Source: Lactobacillus sp. PV034
GTDB lineage: Bacteria; Bacillota; Bacilli; Lactobacillales; Lactobacillaceae
Assembly (NCBI RefSeq): GCF_014522305.1
Contig: NZ_CP041982.1
Location: forward strand, 1,520,655 to 1,584,654
DNA length: 64,000 bases
Direction of reading: 5' to 3'
Below, in pieces: positions 8,814 through 17,518 of the stretch (the stretch's first letter is position 1; the number at the start of each line of letters is the position of its first letter). The position numbers were made by a program, and so were the translations under genes. A model generated the notes under the pieces. That model saw only the letters and a list, made by a program, of their open reading frames with translations. It was not told the origin of the DNA and ran no database searches.

Positions 8814-9545
8814 ATGTCAGCATATAAAATGAAACATACGGTAACTTTTTCTGATGCTGATGAGCAAGGAAGAATAAAGTTATCAACATTAGTAAGTTAT
8901 ATGATGGAAACTTCAAATCGTCAGTTAGCACAAGGAAATGCAAGTGTTGAAGCTTTTATCAAACGTGGTATCGGGTGGGTAGTGTTAGACTATCATTTTG
9001 AAATCGAACGTTTACCTAAAGCAAATGAAACAGTAACTTTTTCTGCTGATGTAGCTGGATATAATCGCTTTTTTGCTTATCGTGATTTTAATGTTACCGA
9101 TGAAGCCGGTCACGAGATTATTACAGTACATAGCCAATGGGTTATTCTTGATCTAAAAGAACGCAAAATTAAAGAAGCTGATCCTAAATTAATGGCCAGC
9201 TTTAATAATTATGAACTAAAGAAGATGCCTCGTTTTAAGCGAGTAAGACCCTTGAAAGACTATGAAGAAAAGTATGACCAAAAATATCAGGTAAGATATT
9301 ATGATTTAGATACTAATCATCATATGACTAATACTAAGTATTTTGATTGGATAGTTGATTCTTTACCACGTGACTTTTTAAATAATCATCAACCTAAGAT
9401 TTTAGATATTTGTTTTAAAAAAGAAATTCATTATGGACAAGATGCAGTATCACATGTAAAACTAGATACAGAAAAACTTACCTCAAAACATGAAATAGTA
9501 CATGGTGACGATATTGCTACTTTAGCAGAAATCACTTGGTTATAA
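8814..9545 (+). CDS. Acyl-ACP thioesterase (FatA/FatB family)
   Basis: Double hot-dog thioesterase, 243 aa, that hydrolyses acyl-ACP to release fatty acids and so sets chain length and free fatty acid levels in the cytoplasm. The N-terminal hot dog has the FSDADEQGRIKLSTLVSYM-type helix; the second hot dog carries RYYDLDTNHHMTNTKYFDW (about 161-179), holding the conserved D/N/H catalytic residues. ATG 8814 with a GGGG-type ribosome binding site. The stop codon is part of the stem of the terminator behind it. Common in lactobacilli; substrate chain length cannot be read from sequence. Confidence 0.9.
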   Translation: MSAYKMKHTVTFSDADEQGRIKLSTLVSYMMETSNRQLAQGNASVEAFIKRGIGWVVLDYHFEIERLPKANETVTFSADVAGYNRFFAYRDFNVTDEAGHEIITVHSQWVILDLKERKIKEADPKLMASFNNYELKKMPRFKRVRPLKDYEEKYDQKYQVRYYDLDTNHHMTNTKYFDWIVDSLPRDFLNNHQPKILDICFKKEIHYGQDAVSHVKLDTEKLTSKHEIVHGDDIATLAEITWL

Positions 9546-9570
9546 AGCATGACCTCCGTCATGCTTTTTT
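9544..9570 (+). terminator. Terminator between thioesterase and folT
   Basis: AAAGCATGAC, loop CTCC, GTCATGCTTT with six T. The first arm overlaps the thioesterase stop codon. GGGAGG of the folT ribosome binding site starts at the next base, so folT has no room for its own promoter except inside the thioesterase gene; readthrough is implied. Confidence 0.85.
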
Positions 9571-9584
9571 GGGAGGATAACTTA

Positions 9585-10100
9585 TTGAATAAAAGAAACC
9601 TAACATTAAAAAAAATGGTTTTATTAGCTGTTTTGGTGGCGATAAATATTATTCTTCAAAAGATTTCTTTTGGACCAGCTTATTTAAAAGTAGGTTTAGG
9701 TTTTCTTGGTCTAACTATCCTTGGCTATTATTTTGGCCCTTTTTGGGGAGGAATTGGAGCAGGAATCAGTGATTTGGCAATGGCTTCAATTTTTGGAGTT
9801 GAAGGTGGCTTTTTTCCTGGATTTACAATTTCGGCAATTATTTCCGGGGTAATATATGGCTTTTTCTTTTATCAAAAGCCAATCAAAATTTGGCGGATTA
9901 TTGTAGCGAGTTTGCTAGTTACAATAATTGTTAATCTTTGCCTTAATACATATTGGTTACATGTACTTTATGGGTTGAATTTAAGAGCTGCTTTTCTACA
10001 GAGAGTTTTAAAAGAATTGATTACACCGTGGATCCAAATGATTGTTATTTACCTAGTTTTAAAAGCACTTCAACGTGTTAAAATAGTAGATAAATTCTAA
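9585..10100 (+). CDS. folT: ECF transporter S component, FolT-like (folate)
   Basis: 171 aa membrane substrate-binding subunit of an energy-coupling-factor vitamin transporter. About six hydrophobic helices; the LKKMVLLAVLVAINIILQKIS start and the GPFWGGIGAGISDL loop (about 52-66) resemble the FolT family. It needs the shared EcfA/A'/T module, which is not in this window. Start TTG 9585 with GGGAGG eight bases upstream; an ATG at 9549 is in frame but lies within the terminator hairpin. Folate as substrate is inferred from family resemblance. Confidence 0.75.
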   Translation: MNKRNLTLKKMVLLAVLVAINIILQKISFGPAYLKVGLGFLGLTILGYYFGPFWGGIGAGISDLAMASIFGVEGGFFPGFTISAIISGVIYGFFFYQKPIKIWRIIVASLLVTIIVNLCLNTYWLHVLYGLNLRAAFLQRVLKELITPWIQMIVIYLVLKALQRVKIVDKF

Positions 10101-10116
10101 AAAGAAAGAATGTATT

Positions 10117-10860
10117 ATGAAAGTATTAAGTATAACAACGGCAACAAACCATCTTAGTGTTGCCCTGACTGATGGTCAAAAAGTGATTGCAGAAAAAAAT
10201 GAAGAAGATCAAAGAAATCATAGTGAACATTTAGATCCTATGATTACTGAAATCTTAAAAGAAAATAATCTTAAACTAGCTGATATTGATCGCTTTGCTG
10301 TGGCTCAAGGCCCTGGTTCTTATACCGGGTTAAGAATTGGAGTCACAACTGCCAAAATGTTTAGTTCGATTTTACAAAAAGACTTAGTAGGGATATCAAC
10401 TTTAGCCGCATTAGCAAAGGGTATTGAACAAAGTCAAGCCGTTATTGTCGCAGAAATTGATGCTCGTAATAATAATTTCTTTGCTGGTGCCTATGTTCAA
10501 GATGAAACAGGACTGAAAAACGTTGTTCCTGATGGTCATTATCATTTAGATGAACTTTTAAAACTCGTCAAAGAACAAGCTGAGCATACTCAAAAACAAA
10601 TTGTTTTTGTTGGTAGTGAAATGGAAGCTTATAATGAGCAGTTGAAGCAGCAGGTAGCCGGATTTAATTATCAACAAGTTACAGGGGATGTTAATCAAGT
10701 TCATGCCAAAAATATTGGCTTCTTAGCTGAAAATGCTCCAGTGATTGATCCTGACAAAATGGTTCCAAAGTATTTACGACGCACGCAGGCAGAATTAGAT
10801 TGGCATAAAAAGACAGGGAAGGCATATGGCTCTGATAGCGACTATGTTGAAGAAGTTTAA
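10117..10860 (+). CDS. tsaB: tRNA threonylcarbamoyladenosine synthesis protein TsaB
   Basis: ASKHA-fold partner of TsaD in t6A37 tRNA modification, 247 aa. N-terminus MKVLSITTATNHLSVAL and the AVAQGPGSYTGLRIGVTTAKMF motif (about 62-83) are diagnostic. The C-terminal part ends in VPKYLRRTQAELDW, the usual TsaB tail. It overlaps the rimI-type acetyltransferase reading frame by 35 nt and is followed by tsaD, giving tsaB-rimI-tsaD, the standard cluster. Confidence 0.93.
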   Translation: MKVLSITTATNHLSVALTDGQKVIAEKNEEDQRNHSEHLDPMITEILKENNLKLADIDRFAVAQGPGSYTGLRIGVTTAKMFSSILQKDLVGISTLAALAKGIEQSQAVIVAEIDARNNNFFAGAYVQDETGLKNVVPDGHYHLDELLKLVKEQAEHTQKQIVFVGSEMEAYNEQLKQQVAGFNYQQVTGDVNQVHAKNIGFLAENAPVIDPDKMVPKYLRRTQAELDWHKKTGKAYGSDSDYVEEV

Positions 10861-11404
10861 CTACTTCTTTCATCAGCCAGAAATTGATCTCTCTTTTCCT
10901 TCATATGCTTTAAGGATTAATGGTCAAACATTACAAATTATGAAGGCAAGTGATGAAAATATTGCAGATCTTTTGGTTTTAGAAGAACAAGTTTATTCTG
11001 GAAAAACTCCATGGAATAAGTTCTCTTTTAAAAGTGAATTACAAAAGCATTCTAATTCTATTTATTTAGTAGTGTACGAAAGTTCGACTTTGGTGGCTTT
11101 CGTAGGAATGAGAATGCAGGCCCAAGAAGGACATATCACTAATATTGCGGTCAAGCCTGCTTATCAACATCAAGGAATTGGGACTTATTTGTTGAATACA
11201 ATGATTGAACTTGCGCGCAAGAATCATGCTGTCCAAATGACCTTAGAAGTTAGAGTAGATAATGATAATGCCAAAAATGTATATCAGGGGCTGGGATTTA
11301 AACCCAATTTTGTTAGAAAAAATTACTATGCTAGTGAACATGTCGATGCACTAAGTATGATTAAAAAATTAACTGATCAGGAAGGAGAAAAAGTAGTAAA
11401 TTGA
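10826..11404 (+). CDS. rimI: Ribosomal protein S18-alanine N-acetyltransferase-like (GNAT)
   Basis: 192 aa GNAT acetyltransferase. Motif A is clear at about residues 105-120 ([15 protein letters not shown], the Q/RxxGxG/A acetyl-CoA loop), followed by [21 protein letters not shown] (about 140-160), typical of RimI. A roughly 40-residue N-terminal extension precedes the domain. The start is uncertain: ATG 10826 has GGGAAGG but only 3 nt away; ATG 10844 is the alternative. Both overlap tsaB. Overlaps tsaD by 4 nt. The substrate S18 is inferred from family and location. Confidence 0.85.
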   Translation: MALIATMLKKFNYFFHQPEIDLSFPSYALRINGQTLQIMKASDENIADLLVLEEQVYSGKTPWNKFSFKSELQKHSNSIYLVVYESSTLVAFVGMRMQAQEGHITNIAVKPAYQHQGIGTYLLNTMIELARKNHAVQMTLEVRVDNDNAKNVYQGLGFKPNFVRKNYYASEHVDALSMIKKLTDQEGEKVVN

Positions 11405-12450
11405 CTGAGAAAAAAGATATCCGTATTTTAGCTTTTGAAAGTTCTTGTGATGAGACATCAACTGCAGTTATTAAAAATGGTCAAGAAATCGAGAGTTTAA
11501 TCGTTGCCACTCAAATTAAGAGTCATCAGCGTTTTGGTGGAGTTGTACCTGAAGTAGCAAGCCGTCATCATATTGAGGTAATTACCCAAATTACTAAAGA
11601 AGCTTTAGCACAGGCAAATAAAAATTGGGATGATATTGATGCGATTGCAGTTACCTATGGTCCAGGACTGGCTGGTGCTTTGTTAGTCGGAGTCAGTGCT
11701 GCCAAGGCTACTTCAATGGCAACTGGAATTCCGCTAATTGGCGTTGATCACATTATGGGGCATATTATGGCAGCGCAATTAAAAGATGAAATTGAGTATC
11801 CCGCTTTTGCATTGCAAGTCTCTGGTGGGCATACTGAAATTGTTTTGCTAAAAGATCCAACTCATTTTGAGATCATTGGTGATACACGTGATGATGCAGC
11901 TGGAGAAGCTTACGATAAAATTGGACGAGTTCTCGGAGTAAATTATCCAGCAGGAAAAACAATTGATCAGTGGGCTCATAAGGGAAAAGATACATTTAAT
12001 TTCCCAAGAGCAATGATAGATAGTGATGATTATGACTTTTCATTTTCTGGGTTAAAGAGTGCTTTTATCAATACTTGCCACCATGCAGATCAAATTCATC
12101 AAGAATTAAATAAATATGATTTAGCTGCCAGCTTTCAAGCAGCAGTCATTGACGTGCTAGCAACAAAAACTATCCGAGCAATCAAAGAATATCAACCTAA
12201 AACTTTTATTCTTGGTGGTGGGGTTGCTGCAAATCAAGGACTGCGTGATCGCTTAAATAAAGAAATTGAAAATATCCCAGTTGGACAAAGACCAAAAGTT
12301 ATCTTACCTGAGCTTAAATTATGTGGTGATAATGCAGCGATGATCGGTGCTGCTGCATATAATTTGTATCAAAAAAATAAGTTTAGTGATGAACATTTAA
12401 ATGCTGATCCATCACTGGAATTACCTTATGCCGATCACATGTTAAGTTAG
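11401..12450 (+). CDS. tsaD: tRNA threonylcarbamoyladenosine synthase catalytic subunit
   Basis: Kae1/Qri7-family metalloprotein, 349 aa, that transfers the threonylcarbamoyl group to A37. Metal ligands in HHIEV (about 56-60) and HIMGHIMA (about 115-122); [13 protein letters not shown] at 11-23; nucleotide-binding [11 protein letters not shown] (about 140-150); [15 protein letters not shown] (about 277-291). Start TTG 11401 inside a TTGA overlap with rimI, after AAGGAGAAAA. A strong terminator ends the operon. Confidence 0.95.
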   Translation: MTEKKDIRILAFESSCDETSTAVIKNGQEIESLIVATQIKSHQRFGGVVPEVASRHHIEVITQITKEALAQANKNWDDIDAIAVTYGPGLAGALLVGVSAAKATSMATGIPLIGVDHIMGHIMAAQLKDEIEYPAFALQVSGGHTEIVLLKDPTHFEIIGDTRDDAAGEAYDKIGRVLGVNYPAGKTIDQWAHKGKDTFNFPRAMIDSDDYDFSFSGLKSAFINTCHHADQIHQELNKYDLAASFQAAVIDVLATKTIRAIKEYQPKTFILGGGVAANQGLRDRLNKEIENIPVGQRPKVILPELKLCGDNAAMIGAAAYNLYQKNKFSDEHLNADPSLELPYADHMLS

Positions 12451-12452
12451 TC

Positions 12453-12488
12453 AAAAGAGTTTCTATTTAAAATAGAGACTCTTTTTTT
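12453..12488 (+). terminator. Terminator after tsaD
   Basis: AAAGAGTTTCTATT pairs with AATAGAGACTCTTT (one G-U), followed by seven or eight T. The T run overlaps the -35 of the next promoter. Confidence 0.88.
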
Positions 12489-12546
12489 AACAATTTATAA
12501 AGTTAAAGTTTATAATAAAGTTGAAAAGAAAGTGGAAGCGCTTTTT
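12487..12546 (+). promoter_or_regulatory. Promoter with cre-like (CcpA) site
   Basis: TTAACA at 12487, 18-nt spacer, TATAAT at 12511. The segment TGGAAGCGCTTTTT at about 12533-12546 matches the cre core TGNAANCGNW, but the right end is TT rather than CA. It would lie about 10 nt downstream of the start point, a roadblock position for CcpA. Promoter confident; the cre assignment is tentative. Confidence 0.55.
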
Positions 12547-12562
12547 AGGAGGCTATATTATT

Positions 12563-13195
12563 ATGGATAATGATGAAAAAGAACAAAAATTAGGCTATTG
12601 GAGATGGATGGTAGAATCATGGCGTCGACCAATGGGGATGGAAAGCAATGCCAGTCATGGCTATGGAATTTGGACCTTAATTTGGGAAGACATTATTTTA
12701 TTCTGGGGTTTTGAAGTAGCTGGTGCAAGTATTATTGATGCTGCTTTTCCTGGTGTAATTGCCCAACAATTAAGCACAGAAGTGAATAAGTTCTTATTTA
12801 GTTTAATGGTTCTAATTTTCTGTTTCCAAATTGTGACTGTCCTTTGCTCAATGGTTGGTCATTTGTTTGTCTTTGGTTCTGGTTCAATTGGAAACTTTTG
12901 GAGCTATTTTAATAAAATAATGCAAGCAAGTAACTGGAATATTTGGATTTCAATTGTTGCATTCATTAGTTTATTGTTCACTTCCAACATGGGCTTTGTT
13001 GTGGTAGGATACCGTCTAACATTACTATTTTGTGCTTTCTTTGGTTTAGCAGCATTTGTAAATGTATTGCGTGGTGAACCACAAGATAAGCCAGTTAAGC
13101 ACGATACATTTTATGGCGCTTTAATTTATGTAGTACTCTTAAGTTTTGCTTATGCAATCTTAATTGCACTATTTAGATTCGTTTTAAGCTTCTAG
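12563..13195 (+). CDS. Unknown multi-pass membrane protein
   Basis: 210 aa, not recognised. An acidic/aromatic N-terminus (DNDEKEQKLGYWRWMVESWRRPMG) precedes about five hydrophobic helices (roughly 35-55, 75-105, 120-150, 152-170, 185-208), with few charges in the rest of the chain. ATG 12563 is chosen for the perfect AGGAGG nine bases upstream; an in-frame ATG at 12521 would lie before the ribosome binding site. Monocistronic between two terminators, with its own promoter and a cre-like sequence, so sugar-responsive expression is possible. No transporter signature is visible. Confidence 0.75.
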   Translation: MDNDEKEQKLGYWRWMVESWRRPMGMESNASHGYGIWTLIWEDIILFWGFEVAGASIIDAAFPGVIAQQLSTEVNKFLFSLMVLIFCFQIVTVLCSMVGHLFVFGSGSIGNFWSYFNKIMQASNWNIWISIVAFISLLFTSNMGFVVVGYRLTLLFCAFFGLAAFVNVLRGEPQDKPVKHDTFYGALIYVVLLSFAYAILIALFRFVLSF

Positions 13196-13218
13196 ATTAA
13201 TTAATTAATGATTTGAGT

Positions 13219-13254
13219 AAAAAGAGTTATCCTTTGTAAAGGATAGCTCTTTTT
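13219..13254 (+). terminator. Terminator after the unknown membrane protein
   Basis: AAAAAGAGTTATCC, loop TTTGTAAA, GGATAGCTCTTTTT (one G-U). T-rich arms allow use on both strands. Confidence 0.85.
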
Positions 13255-13392
13255 AATGTTCGTGTTTTAATAATTTATTTATATAAATACTATTTTGATT
13301 AAAAATTATTCCAAAAATATGAACTTTGTAGATACATAATTAAAATAATGTTCGTAAAGTGTGTTGACTTAATTAACTCATCTTGCTACACT
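13255..13392 (+). promoter_or_regulatory. purA promoter with PurBox-like repeats
   Basis: Promoter TTGACT at 13364, 17-nt spacer, TACACT at 13387. Upstream, AATGTTCGT occurs twice, at 13255 and 13346. Read on the minus strand both give ACGAACATT, the core of the PurR PurBox of Bacillus and Lactococcus (CGAACATT). A degenerate forward copy ATGAACTTT lies at 13319. Control by PurR and PRPP is inferred from this match and from the purine genes downstream. Confidence 0.65.
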
Positions 13393-13427
13393 AGAAGTCG
13401 GTTTTAAAAATAGTTTTTATGAGGTGA

Positions 13428-14723
<1,296 letters not shown>

Positions 14724-14726
14724 TAA

Positions 14727-16022
14727 ATGCTTGAACGTTATACTCGCCCAGAAATGGGCAAAGTTTGGACAGATAAGAATCGTTATAATGCTTGGTTAAA
14801 GGTAGAAGTTGCTGCAACTAATGCTTGGGCAGAACTCGGTGAAGTACCAGTAGAAGATGCTAAAAAAATTGCTGAAAATGCTAGTTTCACTCCAGAAAGA
14901 GTAGCTGAATTAGAAGCAATTACTCACCATGATGTTGTTGCCTTTACTCGGACAGTTTCTGAAAGTCTTGGTGAAGAAAAGAAATGGGTTCACTTCGGCT
15001 TAACTTCTACTGATGTCGTAGATACGGCTCAGGGTGTTCTTTTAAAAGAAGCTGATGAAATAATTCGTAAAGATTTGGCTGAGCTGAAAGATACTATTGC
15101 GCAAAAAGCTCGAAAATATAAAAATACTGTTATGATGGGACGTACTCACGGAGTACAAGCTGAACCAACTACTTTTGGCTTGAAGCTTGCACGTTGGTAT
15201 ACAGAACTTGAACGTGACATTGATCGTTTTGAACATGCAGCTAAAGGCGTAGAATCGGGCAAGATCTCTGGAGCAGTTGGAACTTTTGCTAATGTCCCTC
15301 CAGAAGTTGAAACAAGTGTCTTAAAGCAGTTAGGTTTGAATCAACAACCTGTTACTTCACAAGTCTTACCACGAGATTTGCATGCTGAATATATTGCAAT
15401 GCTGGCTTTAATTGCAACGAGTATTGAAAACTGGGCTACTGAAATTCGTTCCTTGCAAAGATCAGAAATTCATGAAGTTGAAGAGCACTTTAGAGCGGGT
15501 CAAAAAGGTTCTTCAGCAATGCCGCATAAACGTAATCCTATTGGTTCCGAAAATTTATGTGGAATGGCACGTGTGGTTCGTGGAAATATTGTAGCAGCCT
15601 ATGAAGATGTATCATTATGGCATGAACGCGATATTTCTCATTCAAGTGCGGAACGGGTAATTTTACCCGATACTACAATTGCAATCGATTATATGCTTCA
15701 CCGGTTTAATAATATCTTGTCTAATTTGGATGTCTTTCCGGAAACAATGCTCAAGAATATGGATCGTACTTACGGTTTGATTTATTCTCAACGCGTATTA
15801 TTAAAATTGATTGATGAAGCAGGTTTATCACGTGAAAAGGCTTATGACATGGTTCAAAAGCTTACCGCAAAGTCTTGGAACGAACAGTTACAGTTCAGAG
15901 ATTTAGTTGAGAACAGCGAAATCATGAATTATTTATCAGAAGCAGATATTGATGATGCGTTTGATTATCACTACCATTTACGTCATGTCGATGAAATTTT
16001 TGAAAAATGTGGTTTAAATTAG
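14727..16022 (+). CDS. purB: Adenylosuccinate lyase
   Basis: Fumarase/aspartase-superfamily lyase, 431 aa, acting twice in purine synthesis (SAICAR to AICAR, adenylosuccinate to AMP). The signature loop GSSAMPHKRNPIGSE is at about 261-275, the TSTDVVDTA motif at about 92-100 and the MMGRTHGVQAEPTTFG histidine region at about 136-151. N-terminus MLERYTRPEMGKVWTD is typical. Immediately downstream of purA; the ribosome binding site is poor, so translational coupling is likely. Confidence 0.96.
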   Translation: MLERYTRPEMGKVWTDKNRYNAWLKVEVAATNAWAELGEVPVEDAKKIAENASFTPERVAELEAITHHDVVAFTRTVSESLGEEKKWVHFGLTSTDVVDTAQGVLLKEADEIIRKDLAELKDTIAQKARKYKNTVMMGRTHGVQAEPTTFGLKLARWYTELERDIDRFEHAAKGVESGKISGAVGTFANVPPEVETSVLKQLGLNQQPVTSQVLPRDLHAEYIAMLALIATSIENWATEIRSLQRSEIHEVEEHFRAGQKGSSAMPHKRNPIGSENLCGMARVVRGNIVAAYEDVSLWHERDISHSSAERVILPDTTIAIDYMLHRFNNILSNLDVFPETMLKNMDRTYGLIYSQRVLLKLIDEAGLSREKAYDMVQKLTAKSWNEQLQFRDLVENSEIMNYLSEADIDDAFDYHYHLRHVDEIFEKCGLN

Positions 16023-16050
16023 GATAAAGTTGAAAGACTTATCCTTTTTT
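16021..16050 (+). terminator. Terminator after purB
   Basis: AGGATAA and TTATCCT arms around an 11-nt loop, then six T. The first arm overlaps the purB stop codon. Confidence 0.8.
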
Positions 16051-16124
16051 ATTGCACTAAATAATGAAAAAGGAATAAAATTAAATCATTAGTGTTAATT
16101 TTTATAAAGTGGGTAGAGAAATAT

Positions 16125-17471
16125 ATGGTAAAAACAGCAAAACAAATTTTGCACAAGCCTTTTACTTCTAAAATTACTTATATCTTATTTGGGGCAATTG
16201 CAACGGGACTGGGAACAGGATTCGTTGTCAGCGTTTTTCGCTGGATCATTGACCGGACAATGGAAGGATTATTTATTATTTATCCTGTGATGAAGCACAA
16301 TCTCTGGTTTCTGTTACCTTATATAGCATTGATGTTTGTCGTTTGTTGGTTAATCGCTATTGTCATTAAGCCCCAAATCAAGAATTTAGTGGGATCAGGT
16401 GTACCTCAAATTGAAGCGGTATTTTTAAAAGAAAATAAAATGCCGTGGTGGTCAATTTTGTGGCGCAAGTTCATTGGTGGCTTATTAGCTATTTGTCCTG
16501 GATTAATGCTTGGACGAGAGGGTCCATGTATTGAAATGGGTGCCATGATTGGTCAAGGAATAGAAAAAAACTTAATTCATACAAAAAGTGAGATCCGCCA
16601 GCAATTGCTATTTCAATGTGGTATTGCTGCTGGCTTATCAGCTGCATTTTCTGCACCATTAGCAGGAGTTTTATTCTTAGTAGAAGAAATTACTTTTAGC
16701 TTTACTCCTCTTGAAGTAATTGCGGCCTTAATTGCAAGTTTTTGTTCTGATTGGGTTACTTTGCTATTCTTTGGTACTACTCCATGTCTTTACTTACCAG
16801 TAAATGGTCCACTTCCTTTGAAATATTACTGGATAATCTTAGTTCTAGGAGTAGTATTAGGCTTATTTGGATATGTTTATCAATATTGTTTATTGAGCTT
16901 AAGACCTATTTATAGCAAAATAACTAAACTCACTAAGCTACCCAATGTTTACCACAGTATCATTCCCTTACTATTAATTATTCCCGTGGGTTTATGGGAT
17001 GCAAAAATACTTGGTGGATCGCATGTTTTCATTAGTAGCTTATCTAATGCTAAATTTATGCATACAATGTTTGATAGTTCCTGGGAAATAATTTTTCTTC
17101 CCCTTGTGTTCTTTGTGGTGAGATTTATTTATTCAATGATTTCATATGGTAGTTCAGTTCCTGGTGGTATTTTTATGCCAATTTTAGCTTTGGGTGCTAT
17201 TTTAGGTGCTTTTGCTGCTACTTCACTCATCCATATGAATTTATTGTCTACTAATTATTATCCACATTTAATCGTAATTTCAATGGCTGCTTATTTTGGC
17301 TCAATTGAAAAAGCTCCGTTTACAGCAATTTTATTATTGACTGAAATGGTCGGAAGTGTGGAACAAATTTTGCCAATGGTAATTGCAACCTTCATTTCTT
17401 ACTATGTAGTTGATTTACTAGGTGGTCGTCCAATTTACGAAGCATTACGCTTACAAATGAATTACAAATAA
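16125..17471 (+). CDS. ClC-family chloride/proton antiporter
   Basis: 448 aa membrane protein. The three anion-binding loops are present: GSGVPQIE (about 99-106), GREGPCIEMG (about 138-147, with the gating Glu) and GGIFMP (about 346-351). VEEITF (about 191-196) supplies the internal Glu associated with H+ coupling, so an exchanger rather than a channel is favoured. The GSG serine argues against the fluoride-specific CLC-F group. ATG 16125 is used (MVKTAKQI); an in-frame GTG at 16092 would add a poorly conserved extension. The ribosome binding site is weak. Lies alone between two terminators. Confidence 0.9.
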   Translation: MVKTAKQILHKPFTSKITYILFGAIATGLGTGFVVSVFRWIIDRTMEGLFIIYPVMKHNLWFLLPYIALMFVVCWLIAIVIKPQIKNLVGSGVPQIEAVFLKENKMPWWSILWRKFIGGLLAICPGLMLGREGPCIEMGAMIGQGIEKNLIHTKSEIRQQLLFQCGIAAGLSAAFSAPLAGVLFLVEEITFSFTPLEVIAALIASFCSDWVTLLFFGTTPCLYLPVNGPLPLKYYWIILVLGVVLGLFGYVYQYCLLSLRPIYSKITKLTKLPNVYHSIIPLLLIIPVGLWDAKILGGSHVFISSLSNAKFMHTMFDSSWEIIFLPLVFFVVRFIYSMISYGSSVPGGIFMPILALGAILGAFAATSLIHMNLLSTNYYPHLIVISMAAYFGSIEKAPFTAILLLTEMVGSVEQILPMVIATFISYYVVDLLGGRPIYEALRLQMNYK

Positions 17472-17518
17472 AAAGAGTTTAAGTCATGATAAAGTTCATG
17501 ACTTAAACTCTTTTTTTA
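17470..17518. terminator. Bidirectional terminator between clc and the ABC-F gene
   Basis: Near-perfect 20-bp inverted repeat beginning AAAAAGAGTTTAAGTCATGA around a 6-nt loop, with T runs on both strands. It terminates the two convergent genes. Confidence 0.92.
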
